A stretch of DNA of 45,794 nucleotides from a virus: IMG/VR virus record IMGVR_UViG_3300009551_000065, positions 1 through 45,794 of that record; one strand, 5' to 3'. How positions within the stretch are numbered: position 1 is the stretch's first letter; every line of letters begins with the position of its first letter. The notes beneath the pieces are model-generated. The model saw only the letters and a program-made list of their open reading frames with translations. It searched no databases and had not been told where the DNA came from. Made by a program: the position numbers and the translations under genes. Below, one piece after another: positions 7,895-14,552 of the stretch.

Positions 7895-8230
7895 AATTAA
7901 ATCAACGGGTTAGATGCGGCGAAATGAATCGTACGATACACATCCGCCCGCCCAGGAGGGCATTCTTGGCACCTTCCCCCTGCTTCGATGGCCGGCCTGC
8001 GTGCCCCCGAACTCGAGGTCGGACGCGATTTGAGGCAAAAAACGCCCCGCAGCCCCTATGCCCTAGGCGACGAGCCGATCGCGCCCTGTGGCTCGTTCGT
8101 GGGGGCTCGGCGGGGCCGTAGCGGGCCGACGGTCAACCCCCTTTTTGATAGCTGGCTGTTGGTTTTGTGATTCCCTCCGCCGTTAGGCGGCTGGATGAGG
8201 GGTCGCGTAGCGGCCCCTATCGATGGTTCT

Positions 8231-8252
8231 CGCCCCCGCCAAAGCGGGGGCG
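8231..8252. repeat. 9-bp stem hairpin in origin region
   Basis: CGCCCCCGC (8231-8239) and GCGGGGGCG (8244-8252) form a perfect stem with the 4-nt loop CAAA. No T-run follows on either strand. It may be a structured RNA or cruciform element. Confidence 0.5.
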
Positions 8253-8274
8253 CTGTTGCGACCTCCCCCGGTGG

Positions 8275-8383
8275 GGGTACGTAGGTTGGGTCCCGCCCTT
8301 GTTTCTGAGTAAAAACAATGGGTTGCTGGCGCTAGGCGCAGAGTGGCTCTGCGGCGAATAGCCGGGAGTCAAACTACGTACCC
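8275..8383. repeat. Inverted repeat GGGTACGTAG enclosing a 7-bp hairpin
   Basis: GGGTACGTAG (8275-8284) is repeated in inverse as CTACGTACCC (8374-8383). Between them CGCAGAG (8337-8343) and CTCTGCG (8347-8353) form a tight hairpin with loop TGG. The nested arrangement suggests a folded RNA or a protein-assembled loop near the origin. Confidence 0.45.
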
Positions 8384-8396
8384 GGGCGAACATCGC

Positions 8397-8426
8397 AAAG
8401 TTATCCCCTTAGAAAAAGTTATCCCC
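8397..8426 (+). repeat. Tandem DnaA-box-like repeats
   Basis: AAAGTTATCCCC occurs at 8397-8408 and again at 8415-8426, an 18-bp period. TTATCCCC(A) differs by one base from the classical DnaA box TTATCCACA. This placement upstream of rep supports an origin assignment. Confidence 0.5.
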
Positions 8427-8453
8427 AGGGGCCTGTCGCTCTTGGTAGGGCCA

Positions 8454-8516
8454 GCGAGTTGCCCACCCCCGCCCGCTGCCGAGGGGCTGCGCCCCGTGCG
8501 GGCGTGGACAACTCGC
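8454..8516. repeat. Imperfect long inverted repeat upstream of rep
   Basis: GCGAGTTGCCCAC (8454-8466) matches the reverse complement of 8504-8516 except at one position. The pairing continues with GCCCGC against GCGGGC after a 4-nt bulge. A small GGGGC/GCCCC hairpin sits in the loop. It could be a single-strand origin, cruciform or antisense-RNA target. Confidence 0.5.
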
Positions 8517-8581
8517 ACCCACCGCCGTCTAGTACCTTAAGAAGAGGACCGGCTGCGAACCCGCGCCAATGCTGGAAATCG

Positions 8582-8600
8582 TCGGACAATTTCTGTCCGA
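8582..8600. promoter_or_regulatory. Dyad upstream of rep, possible operator
   Basis: TCGGACA (8582-8588) and TGTCCGA (8594-8600) form a 7-bp dyad with a 5-bp spacer, about 100 nt before the rep start. The dimension fits a dimeric repressor site. Confidence 0.4.
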
Positions 8601-8700
8601 ATTCGGCCAGTTTCAGACCAAAAACTACAAAAACGCTGTTGCAATTTTTGTATGGTTCAGCAATCATGCCGCCGAAACGTACAAATTTTGAGGGGCAAAG

Positions 8701-9315
8701 TTGGCCACAAATGACAAGAAAGTCGAGCCCATCGGTACGCGCTACGGGCGTCCGATCTACCGAACGAACCCGTCGATCCCGAATGCCGGAGAGGTGCGTA
8801 CGCGCAGCCGGGTGGTCCCGCTGGTGAACGGCGATCGGGCGATGGTTGTCAACGCTACAGGCGAAATCCTCGGCAGCGCGCAGGCCACATACGCCTGGGC
8901 CGAGGAGGTCGATCAGACACGATTCGTGAAGCTGTTCCTCGATGGCATCAGGCAAACCGTCGGGCTGTCGAAGGCGGGGTTGGCTGTCTTCGAGCTGGTC
9001 TACATGCAGATGCGTTCGAATCCCGGCATCGATCGAATCGAGCTGAATCTATTCGACGCGAAGGATCGGGGTATCGTTGAGCGCACATTCCGGCGCGGCC
9101 TGGGCGAGCTGCTGGAACGAGAATTCCTCTATGCGAGTCCGACGGATGGCGTTTTTTTCGTCAATATTCGATACCTGTTCAACGGTAACAGGCTGAACTT
9201 CATCCGACAGTATTATCTGAAAGGCTCGCGCGACCCCGATACTGCGCAGGGCGCGCTAGATTTTGACGATCAACCGCCGATGCTCGGCAACAGTGACGAG
9301 CCAGGCGGGCAGTAA
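8701..9315 (+). CDS. Plasmid replication initiator, RepL-like
   Basis: The 204-aa protein has the layout of RepL-type initiators: a winged-helix core (GLSKAGLAVFELVYMQMRSN, about 81-100), a second helical unit (VERTFRRGLGELLEREFLYA) and the signature FFVNIRYLFNGNRLNFIRQY (about 153-172), comparable to the INPxxxFNGDR segment of that family. The start is a TTG at 8701 preceded by GAGGGG; no good ATG exists before the conserved region. It lies directly downstream of the structured non-coding region. With parA it makes plasmid replication of the prophage likely. Confidence 0.75.
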   Translation: MATNDKKVEPIGTRYGRPIYRTNPSIPNAGEVRTRSRVVPLVNGDRAMVVNATGEILGSAQATYAWAEEVDQTRFVKLFLDGIRQTVGLSKAGLAVFELVYMQMRSNPGIDRIELNLFDAKDRGIVERTFRRGLGELLEREFLYASPTDGVFFVNIRYLFNGNRLNFIRQYYLKGSRDPDTAQGALDFDDQPPMLGNSDEPGGQ

Positions 9316-9323
9316 GCGGCGTC

Positions 9324-9749
9324 CTACCCCTCCTGCCCTGCCATCTTGCGCGATCGGGCGCCCTCCTCTGCCAGCGCCTCTAAGTCCTGCCACGAGTAGC
9401 GACCCCAGCGCTCGGCGATTGCGTCAGCCCAGCCCGCATCAAGGCGCTGGAGAGCCTCGGGTATGGTGTAGCCGAGGCCTCGCAGCAGGCCGACGTTGCT
9501 GGTGGCCAGCGCGACGTACAGGCGCTCGCCCGTTGACATCGGATGAAAGCCGCCGAGGTTGCCGCGCAGAACTTCGTGCGCGACGGCGTCAAGGCGCTCC
9601 AGATGCTGGGCCGACGGCGCGCCGTGATACGCCAGCGCGAAATGGCCCAGGCGCGACGCGATTTCGTCAAAAGCCTCCGGGCCTACGTCGCCGCGCTCGC
9701 CGGCCAGCGCGAGGGCTTGAATACCGGCCAATTCCGCGCGGGCGCTCAT
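9324..9749 (-). CDS. Hypothetical protein, third gene of the partition operon
   Basis: This 141-aa, helical, slightly acidic protein overlaps the ribbon-helix-helix gene by 4 nt (ATGA) and is transcribed with parA. The sequence includes FDEIASRLGHFALAYHGAPS and GNLGGFHPMSTGERLYVALA. I do not recognise the family. Its position suggests an accessory to partition or copy control, but nothing in the sequence proves this. It converges on rep with only 8 nt between. Confidence 0.68.
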   Translation of the reverse strand: MSARAELAGIQALALAGERGDVGPEAFDEIASRLGHFALAYHGAPSAQHLERLDAVAHEVLRGNLGGFHPMSTGERLYVALATSNVGLLRGLGYTIPEALQRLDAGWADAIAERWGRYSWQDLEALAEEGARSRKMAGQEG

Positions 9750-9991
9750 GGATTCGCCGCCTTATAGGCATCGAATGCCGCGAATAGCAGCTCGTTCAGT
9801 TTCTTGCCCTCGGTAAACGCGCGCGTCCGAAACTCGCGATTGAAATCTGCGCTGACCTTAAATCCGAGGTTTTCGAGATTCTTGTCCGACGGCGGGGCGG
9901 CCGGCGCGACAGCGGCGACGGCGGGCGCCGCCTGGGCGCTCGGCCGTTTCGTGCGCACGTTGGCGCTGGTGAGCTGTGAGAATTTAGGCAC
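9746..9991 (-). CDS. Ribbon-helix-helix partner of ParA (ParG/omega-like)
   Basis: The 81-aa protein has an alanine/proline-rich flexible N-terminus (1-35) and a C-terminal ribbon-helix-helix domain: beta strand LGFKVSADF followed by two helices (REFRTRAFTEGKKLNELLFA). Size and plan match ParG-type centromere-binding proteins that pair with small ParA ATPases. The GTG start at 9991 follows AGAAAGGAG. It overlaps parA by 8 nt on one side and the next gene by 4 nt on the other. RHH dimers bind short tandem boxes, which makes it the best candidate binder of the octad arrays. Confidence 0.78.
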   Translation of the reverse strand: MPKFSQLTSANVRTKRPSAQAAPAVAAVAPAAPPSDKNLENLGFKVSADFNREFRTRAFTEGKKLNELLFAAFDAYKAANP

Positions 9992-10640
9992 GGGCCTTCT
10001 CCTTTCTGGTTACTTTACGGAATTCTGGAAAGCGCGAAATTACGAAATCGCGAAAGGCGACCATTTCGGCGGCGCCCTTCCCTGCCGGCTCGGCCTCGCT
10101 GATCGAGCGGCCGTCGATCATCGAGGCGGCATAGGCGACGCGATCGACGACGGCGACAGGCGCGACGTGGCCGTGCTCAGACAGCGCGCTGGCCGTCTGC
10201 AGGGCGATCCCGTTGGCCCCCTTCGCGGCGTTGAGCACGAAGACGTACGGGACGCCGGCGGCGGCGCACATGTCGATGGTGGCGCCGAGCGCCTCCAGAT
10301 CGTGCGGCGACGGCCGCGCCGGGATCACGACCAGGTCGGCCGCGGCGATCGCGCGTCGATTGATGTCGCTGACGGACGGGGGCGTATCGACGACGGCCCA
10401 GGCATAGCCATCGCTGGCCAGCGCTGCCAGGCGCGCCGGCAGCCCCTCGGGCGTGCTGTCGGCGAATGCCGGGTATTCCTGCTCGCGCCGATCCCACCAG
10501 CCCGCGAGCGTGGCCTGGGGATCGAGATCGAGCAGGACAACGGGGCCGCGTCCCGCCTGGTGCAGGCCGACGCCGAGGTGAGCAGCCAGCGTGCTCTTGC
10601 CGCTGCCCCCTTTCCGGCTGGCCAGGACGATTGTTTTCAT
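9984..10640 (-). CDS. parA: ParA-type partition ATPase
   Basis: The 218-aa protein begins MKTIVLASRKGGSGKST, the deviant Walker A motif of ParA/MinD ATPases (KGGSGKST, residues 10-17). LLDLDPQ (about 36-42) and VDTPPS (about 77-82) are the A' and B motifs. It lacks the N-terminal HTH of type Ia ParA, so it is the short type Ib that works with an RHH partner. The ATG at 10640 was chosen because it directly starts the ATPase fold; longer in-frame extension reads through octad array 4. It segregates the extrachromosomal prophage, by inference from family. Confidence 0.9.
   Translation of the reverse strand: MKTIVLASRKGGSGKSTLAAHLGVGLHQAGRGPVVLLDLDPQATLAGWWDRREQEYPAFADSTPEGLPARLAALASDGYAWAVVDTPPSVSDINRRAIAAADLVVIPARPSPHDLEALGATIDMCAAAGVPYVFVLNAAKGANGIALQTASALSEHGHVAPVAVVDRVAYAASMIDGRSISEAEPAGKGAAEMVAFRDFVISRFPEFRKVTRKEKARA
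10016..10055 (-). promoter_or_regulatory. Octad array 3, inside the 3' end of parA
   Basis: On the minus strand five words follow each other: TTTCGCGA, TTTCGTAA, TTTCGCGC, TTTCCAGA, ATTCCGTA. They encode part of the ParA C-terminus and end 24 nt before the GTG of the RHH gene, whose SD is AGAAAGGAG. The array thus sits in coding sequence but in the same position relative to the next gene as the intergenic arrays. Confidence 0.65.
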
Positions 10641-10676
10641 GCGATCGCTTTCAGTTATGGGCGCAATGATGTTAGA

Positions 10677-10716
10677 AATCGCGCTTTCGTACAAGCGCGA
10701 AAGCTCGATTTCGTAC
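10677..10716. promoter_or_regulatory. Octad array 4, upstream of parA
   Basis: On the plus strand the words are AATCGCGC, TTTCGTAC, AAGCGCGA, AAGCTCGA, TTTCGTAC. The array begins immediately after the stop of the preceding minus-strand gene and lies 36 nt before parA. GCTTTCG/CGAAAGC within it also forms a dyad. This is the expected place for an autoregulatory operator or parS. Confidence 0.65.
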
Positions 10717-10917
10717 CTACTCGACGATTTTGGTTTCGAACGAGGCCGCGAGCTGAGCGGCGTCGGCGGACCACTGTCCCTCGGTTTCACGGGCGGCGTT
10801 GCGCAGATGGCCAGCAGCGTCCGGCCAGCGGCCCTCGATGATGGCTTTCAGCGCGAGTCTGAGGCGGAGCTCCTGCCCTTCGGGGCATGACATGAGCAGT
10901 TCGTACGTAGTCGGCAT
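10717..10917 (-). CDS. Small hypothetical protein upstream of parA
   Basis: This 66-aa protein (ELRLRLALKAIIEGRWPDAA, then GHLRNAARETEGQW) is predicted helical. It is co-directional with parA and ends exactly at octad array 4. AAGGA lies about 12 nt upstream of the ATG. Its family is not recognised. It may share the partition transcript. Confidence 0.6.
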   Translation of the reverse strand: MPTTYELLMSCPEGQELRLRLALKAIIEGRWPDAAGHLRNAARETEGQWSADAAQLAASFETKIVE

Positions 10918-10984
10918 TTGGTAGACGCATCCTTGCGGGCTGTCGCGCTACGGGCTGCAGCGCATCGGCGCAAGCTTGGCGCGA

Positions 10985-11024
10985 ATTCTGCCTTTCGATC
11001 AAGAGCGATTTAGCGAATTCGTAC
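10985..11024. promoter_or_regulatory. Octad array 5 in a divergent intergenic region
   Basis: Words ATTCTGCC, TTTCGATC, AAGAGCGA, TTTAGCGA, ATTCGTAC occupy 40 bp between divergent genes starting at 10917 (minus) and 11087 (plus). Two words are degenerate in the first half. An ATG at 11036, 11 nt downstream, has no SD; the ATG at 11087 has one. Confidence 0.6.
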
Positions 11025-11086
11025 TTTTTCCCATCATGAAGCCTCTGGCAAGCTGGCGTCCTTTGGAAACGTGCGGAGTTACCGAC

Positions 11087-11317
11087 ATGACAGGTGGATA
11101 CCGAAGCCCGCCGCCGGCGGATGGCATGACGGCGGCTGCCCCGCTGTATGAGGTGCAGGCCGGCCCCAATATCGACGGCTACCGCGTGACGGAGATCGCC
11201 ACGGACAGCCGGATTGCGACCTGCTACGCGCGGGAGAACGCAGAGCTGGTGGTGGCTGCGCTGAATGCGTACGCGACCACGCCCTCACGCGCCCTGCCCC
11301 GGCATCCAGTCCAATGA
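11087..11317 (+). CDS. Small hypothetical protein
   Basis: The 76-aa protein starts at the ATG at 11087, which has GGAG 9 nt upstream. A longer form from 11036 is possible but lacks an SD. The sequence (YEVQAGPNIDGYRVTEIATD, then ARENAELVVAALNAY) suggests a compact alpha/beta fold. It overlaps the next gene by 4 nt. No family is recognised. Confidence 0.6.
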   Translation: MTGGYRSPPPADGMTAAAPLYEVQAGPNIDGYRVTEIATDSRIATCYARENAELVVAALNAYATTPSRALPRHPVQ

Positions 11318-11541
11318 AGCGCGAGGAGCGGTTCTACGCGATGCTGCCGGCCGGCCCTGGAAGAAAGAGCGGCAAGCCTTACCGCAGCACATGGCTGATG
11401 AGTCGGGAGGTCGCCGAGCAGATGGGGGGCACGGTCATCGAGTCGACCATGCAGGTCCTCATGGTCCCCGAAACAGAGGACGAGCGCGAGGCGCTTTCGC
11501 GGCGCCTGCGGGCGAGTTCGATTTTCGACGGGAAGGAGTGA
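11314..11541 (+). CDS. Small hypothetical protein
   Basis: The 75-aa, basic then acidic protein (FYAMLPAGPGRKSGKPYRST; VPETEDEREALSRRLRASS) is coupled to its upstream neighbour by an ATGA overlap. No membrane segment or catalytic motif is seen. A GC-rich hairpin follows its stop codon at once. Confidence 0.6.
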   Translation: MKREERFYAMLPAGPGRKSGKPYRSTWLMSREVAEQMGGTVIESTMQVLMVPETEDEREALSRRLRASSIFDGKE

Positions 11542-11566
11542 GCCCGGCCCCGGGTGGTGGCCGGGC
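11542..11566 (+). terminator. GC-rich hairpin after the 11.1-11.5 kb gene pair
   Basis: GCCCGGCC (11542-11549) pairs with GGCCGGGC (11559-11566) around a 9-nt loop, directly behind the stop codon. No T-run follows. It probably slows or ends transcription, but this is not certain. Confidence 0.5.
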
Positions 11567-11603
11567 CCGCTAGCATCGATCCCTCACACTTCTTGGAGAA
11601 CCT

Positions 11604-12071
11604 ATGAACGCGCCGACAAGATGGGTCTGCGACACGTGCAATCAGTTCATCAATTCGGTAGATGACGGCTGGGTCGAATGGCTCGGTCGCACTAGCGCCC
11701 CCACCAATCGGGGCCTTCGCCTCGTCCATGACCGCGCGTCGTCTCCGCAAGGGAAACGTGGATGTCAGTACGATGGCGACGCTGAGTTCGCCAAAGATCG
11801 TTCTTTGGTGGCGGACCTGCAGTTGGATGCCTTCGTGGGCCCTGATGGCCTGACGAGGATGCTGGAGTTCGCTTCGGACGAGCGCTTTCCGCTGGAAGAG
11901 ATCATCGAGATGATCAAGCGGCTTCAAACGCCGGGCTACGACCTTGCAAGGCGACATTTCCGCGCTGCCATCGCGGCGGGGGTATTCGAACCTAACTCCA
12001 AGCCCGGTTTCTACGACGTTGAGGAGATCCAGCGGGTTTTGGACTGGCAAGCCACGCAGCCGACCGATTGA
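11604..12071 (+). CDS. Hypothetical protein with N-terminal CxxC, atypical composition
   Basis: The 155-aa protein starts after a clear GGAG. An N-terminal CDTC motif (9-12) may bind zinc or act in redox. The C-terminal part is helical (LTRMLEFASDERFPLEEIIE...). Codon choice is visibly less GC-biased than in the phage genes, and the gene stands alone between a hairpin and a small gene. It looks like an acquired cargo gene. Function unknown. Confidence 0.65.
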   Translation: MNAPTRWVCDTCNQFINSVDDGWVEWLGRTSAPTNRGLRLVHDRASSPQGKRGCQYDGDAEFAKDRSLVADLQLDAFVGPDGLTRMLEFASDERFPLEEIIEMIKRLQTPGYDLARRHFRAAIAAGVFEPNSKPGFYDVEEIQRVLDWQATQPTD

Positions 12072-12091
12072 CCCCCGAAGAGAACTCACCC

Positions 12092-12316
12092 ATGCGACTG
12101 ATCATCGACAGCACCAGCAAGCTCGTAGAACTGAATGGCGTCCCGGCGCGGATTTGGGAAGGGCAGACCGACAGCGGAATCCCCGTGCACTGCTTCGTCA
12201 CGCGCGTCGCGGTTCACAAGGACGAGGACAGCGTGCAGTTCGATCGCGAGCTGCAGCAACACGCGGCGCCGAGCGCTGATGTCGCAGCCTATCCGCTGCG
12301 CTTGCTCATCGACTGA
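12092..12316 (+). CDS. Small hypothetical protein
   Basis: The 74-aa protein (LIIDSTSKLVELNGVPARIW, then GIPVHCFVTRVAVH) looks beta-rich. Similar short proteins occur on other mobile elements, as recalled. The ATG at 12092 with AAGAGA upstream is preferred to a TTG 24 nt earlier. It ends just before the GTCTCG-rich region in front of the resolvase. Confidence 0.6.
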   Translation: MRLIIDSTSKLVELNGVPARIWEGQTDSGIPVHCFVTRVAVHKDEDSVQFDRELQQHAAPSADVAAYPLRLLID

Positions 12317-12468
12317 TCCCCGTCTCGCAAACGACCGGTTTCGAGACGGCAGCCGGCGATCGCGCCGCCGATGCGCCCTCCCCTCTGGCGCCGAAATCTC
12401 GAAAACCTGTCTCGATTCAAAATCTCGATTGCGCCGAGTCGAGACGGGTTTTGCGACAATCCGCGGCC
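12317..12468. promoter_or_regulatory. Probable res site and promoter of the resolvase
   Basis: This 152-bp gap precedes the resolvase. CCGTCTCG (12320-12327) and CGAGACGG (12342-12349) form a 30-bp dyad whose inner bases AAAC/GTTT also pair. Further words of the same kind follow: TCTCGAAAAC and TGTCTCGATT at about 12397-12417, AATCTCGATT at 12421-12430, and CGAGACGGGTTTTGCGAC at about 12440-12456. Several inverted GTCTCG elements next to a serine resolvase gene are what a res site with subsites looks like. Confidence 0.6.
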
Positions 12469-13044
12469 ATGAGCATGACGATCGGCTATGCCCGCGTGTC
12501 GACCGACGAGCAATCGCTCGCGCTGCAGATCGACGCGCTGACGGCAGCCGGCTGCGGCCGAGTCTTCAGCGATACCGCCTCGGGCCGAGCAGCGACGCGG
12601 GCGGGGCTCGCCGACGCCCTCTCGCATCTGCGCGCTGGAGACACCCTGGCGGTCTGGAAGCTCGACCGTCTCGGGCGAAGCGTGGCCGGCCTGATCGCCC
12701 TCGTTGGCGATCTGGAAAAGCGCGGCGTCGCCTTTCGCAGCCTGACGGATGGCATCGACACGTCGACGCCGGCCGGGCGGTTCTTCTTTCACGTCATGGC
12801 GTCGCTGGCTCAAATGGAGCGCGAGCTGATCGTGGAACGGACGCAAGCGGGGCTGACGGCCGCGCGTCAGCGCGGGCGGGTCGGCGGACGCAAGCGCAAG
12901 ATGACGGCGGCGCGCATGGAAGCCGGCGCGCAGCTGCTGGCGGCTGGCCAGCCGGCCGGCGACGTGGCTGCAGCGCTTGGCGTATCGCGGGCGACGCTAT
13001 ACCGTTGGCTGCCGGCTGCGGCAGCTGTTGATGCCGACGAGTAG
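12469..13044 (+). CDS. Serine recombinase (resolvase/invertase family)
   Basis: The 191-aa protein has the catalytic domain of small serine recombinases: YARVSTDEQ with Ser11, WKLDRLGRS with the two active-site arginines, and the long E helix (FFHVMASLAQMERELIVERT). A C-terminal HTH (GDVAAALGVSRATLYRWLPA) binds the site. Proximity to parA and rep suggests that it resolves plasmid dimers into monomers. No invertible segment with flanking inverted repeats was seen next to the tail fibre genes, so inversion is less likely. Confidence 0.92.
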   Translation: MSMTIGYARVSTDEQSLALQIDALTAAGCGRVFSDTASGRAATRAGLADALSHLRAGDTLAVWKLDRLGRSVAGLIALVGDLEKRGVAFRSLTDGIDTSTPAGRFFFHVMASLAQMERELIVERTQAGLTAARQRGRVGGRKRKMTAARMEAGAQLLAAGQPAGDVAAALGVSRATLYRWLPAAAAVDADE

Positions 13045-13082
13045 GGCGTAAAGCGCGAATGATCGAATTCGCGAAATCCAGA
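13043..13082 (+). promoter_or_regulatory. Octad array 6
   Basis: Words AAGCGCGA, ATGATCGA, ATTCGCGA, AATCCAGA (13051-13082), preceded by a weak AGGGCGTA, form the array. As in arrays 2 and 9 it ends where the SD (AAGGGAAC) begins, 13 nt before the GTG start at 13096. Confidence 0.6.
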
Positions 13083-13095
13083 AAGGGAACCGACC

Positions 13096-13455
13096 GTGCA
13101 ATACGAACTCGAGGACGGGATCGCCGGCGTCATGGCGCGAGTGCGCGCGGCGGCCAAGTTCGCGGCGATGGGGGGTGAGGTCGATGCCTGCGAAAGCGGA
13201 TTCGCGTTGGTGGAGGCAAGTATCCGCGCGCTGCTTTCACGGCGCGACCACCCGAGTACTCCGCCGCTGTCCGGAGGCCTTCAGCTGCTTCCGTGCGCAG
13301 TCATGATGAACGACGCCAGCCCACAAAATGGCTGGCTGTTCGTCCCGCACGTCGACGGCAAGTGGGTGAGCCTCTGCAAGCTCGACGGCTTCAGCGGCAA
13401 GATCATCGAATACTGGATGGGCGAGACGGCGTCGCGCGATGCCAATCCGGCCTGA
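13096..13455 (+). CDS. Hypothetical protein
   Basis: The 119-aa protein starts at a GTG with the strong SD AAAGGGA. An N-terminal helix (GIAGVMARVRAAAKFAAMGG) leads to a beta-rich part (NGWLFVPHVDGKWVSLCKLD). It overlaps the HNH gene by 17 nt. No family is recognised. Confidence 0.6.
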   Translation: MQYELEDGIAGVMARVRAAAKFAAMGGEVDACESGFALVEASIRALLSRRDHPSTPPLSGGLQLLPCAVMMNDASPQNGWLFVPHVDGKWVSLCKLDGFSGKIIEYWMGETASRDANPA

Positions 13456-13786
13456 AAACCGCGGGCGCTACGGCGCCGACTGGCCCGAGTTCAGTCGGTA
13501 CGTCCGCTTCGAGCGCGCCGGCGGACGCTGCGAGTGCGCGGGGGAATGCGGACGCGGTACGCATCAGGGGCGATGTCCGAACGTCCATGGCGCAGCAGCC
13601 TACGGCAGCGGCTCGCGCGTCGTCCTGACGGTCGCGCATCTGACGCATGAGCCCGAGGATCGAGAGCAGGTCCGAGCCATGTGCCAGGGCTGTCACCTGC
13701 ACTATGACCGCGCGCATCATGCGCAAACGGCCTACGCGCGGCGTCGCGCTGAGGCTGCGACGCCCGATCTGTTCGAGGACGCCTAG
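13439..13786 (+). CDS. HNH-type nuclease-like protein
   Basis: This 115-aa protein has the pattern of small phage HNH proteins: WPEFSRYVRFERAGGRCECA, Cys pairs CECAGEC, then VLTVAHLTHEPEDREQVRAM and CQGCHLHYD. The His in VAHL and the CxxC-H of CQGCHLHYD would form the beta-beta-alpha metal site. HNH enzymes nick or cut DNA and in many phages assist packaging. Here the gene lies in the accessory block rather than beside terminase. Its stop codon shares the palindrome CTAG with the convergent gene. Confidence 0.75.
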   Translation: MPIRPENRGRYGADWPEFSRYVRFERAGGRCECAGECGRGTHQGRCPNVHGAAAYGSGSRVVLTVAHLTHEPEDREQVRAMCQGCHLHYDRAHHAQTAYARRRAEAATPDLFEDA

Positions 13787-14205
13787 CCGGCCGCGTTTGC
13801 GCCATCCAGGCGCGGGCTGGCCTGCGCCGTGCAGATGAACGGGCGATCCCAGCGGCCGATCTTGATCGACGTGTACCAGCCGACATCGAAATAGTCGGTG
13901 CTGCTGTCGCTGCGATTGTGGTTGCCCTTATCCATCGCGTCGTGGATAGCCAGGAACAGCCTGGTCAGCTCGGCGTCGTCGAAGGCATCGGCCAGGCTGT
14001 ACGTGTTGAGGTCGAAGTACTTGCGCTCGACGGCGCTGCTGCGCGTGCCCTTCCAGCTGCCGATGATGTCGGCCGGCGCCGCGCTGATCGTCAGCGTAAG
14101 CGTCGAATGGTGATGGATGCTCAGCGAATACTTCCAGCCGGCGGGGATGATCGCCTTCAGCGCGGCGGCGACGGTGCGTTTCCTGTCTTGATCGATGTAG
14201 GCCAT
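13783..14205 (-). CDS. LPD29-like conserved protein
   Basis: The 140-aa protein has conserved pieces I associate with the LPD29 type domain of mobile elements: IPAGWKYSLSIHHHSTLTLT, an Asn/Tyr/Phe stretch (YFDLNTYSLADAFDD) and GNHNRSDSSTDYFDVGWYTS. These make a compact alpha/beta domain common on plasmids and integrative elements; biochemical function is unknown. GGAAG precedes the ATG. It is divergent from the 14322 gene, with octad array 7 between. Confidence 0.7.
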   Translation of the reverse strand: MAYIDQDRKRTVAAALKAIIPAGWKYSLSIHHHSTLTLTISAAPADIIGSWKGTRSSAVERKYFDLNTYSLADAFDDAELTRLFLAIHDAMDKGNHNRSDSSTDYFDVGWYTSIKIGRWDRPFICTAQASPRLDGANAAG

Positions 14206-14265
14206 TTGCGTCTTCCGTTAGGGTAGGGGGCTACGTCGTGCAGCCCATGACGGAAGCTTGGCGGA

Positions 14266-14305
14266 AATCGCTAATTCGTCCAAGCGCGAATTCGCGAATT
14301 CGTAC
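14266..14305. promoter_or_regulatory. Octad array 7
   Basis: Five words: AATCGCTA, ATTCGTCC, AAGCGCGA, ATTCGCGA, ATTCGTAC. It lies between divergent genes, 16 nt before the ATG at 14322, with the SD AAGGA directly after the next 8 bases. Confidence 0.7.
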
Positions 14306-14321
14306 CTACAAGGACGCTCAC

Positions 14322-14552
14322 ATGAACAACTGGAAATGGCCAGGGCCGGCGCTGCTGTTCGAGCGCTCGGACGACAACGCTAACGGTATGGCCCTCTACC
14401 TGGCCAATCTTCATCGCTGGCTGGGGAACTTCTTACTCGGCGACAAGGCGCTCACGAACGAAGACGCCGAGTTGCTCTGGTGGGCCATCGCGAACACGCA
14501 TATGGCGGCGGCCAGGTGTGGGGCCGCGACGGAGCGGCCCCTGTCCCATTAG
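14322..14552 (+). CDS. Small hypothetical protein
   Basis: The 76-aa protein (NNWKWPGPALLFERSDDNAN, then LTNEDAELLWWAIANTHMAA) starts at an ATG with AAGGA upstream and directly follows octad array 7. It is tryptophan-rich and helical. It converges on the next gene with a 4-nt overlap. Not recognised. Confidence 0.6.
   Translation: MNNWKWPGPALLFERSDDNANGMALYLANLHRWLGNFLLGDKALTNEDAELLWWAIANTHMAAARCGAATERPLSH

Larger units (their letters stand above)
7895..8700. other. Non-coding region, candidate plasmid origin of replication
   Basis: About 800 bp without a convincing gene lie between the SprT-like gene and the Rep gene. The region holds two direct repeats of AAAGTTATCCCC (DnaA-box-like), several hairpins, a GTTG/CAAC-based inverted repeat and an AT-richer stretch just before rep (about 8560-8690). 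Structure immediately upstream of a RepL-like initiator is the usual place for an origin or copy-control RNA. No iteron set specific to the Rep protein is obvious. Confidence 0.5.

Noticed and set aside
8419-8955. Minus-strand open frame running from the origin region into rep
   Set aside because: Overlaps the rep gene and several structured repeats, has no family resemblance and no SD; treated as a chance frame.
10641-10790. N-terminal extension of ParA by 50 residues
   Set aside because: The extension would translate octad array 4 and has no SD; the ATPase fold begins with the ATG at 10640.
9804-10841. Plus-strand open frame of 345 codons opposite parA
   Set aside because: It opposes parA and the RHH gene, whose motifs are clear; the frame is a by-product of their codon bias.
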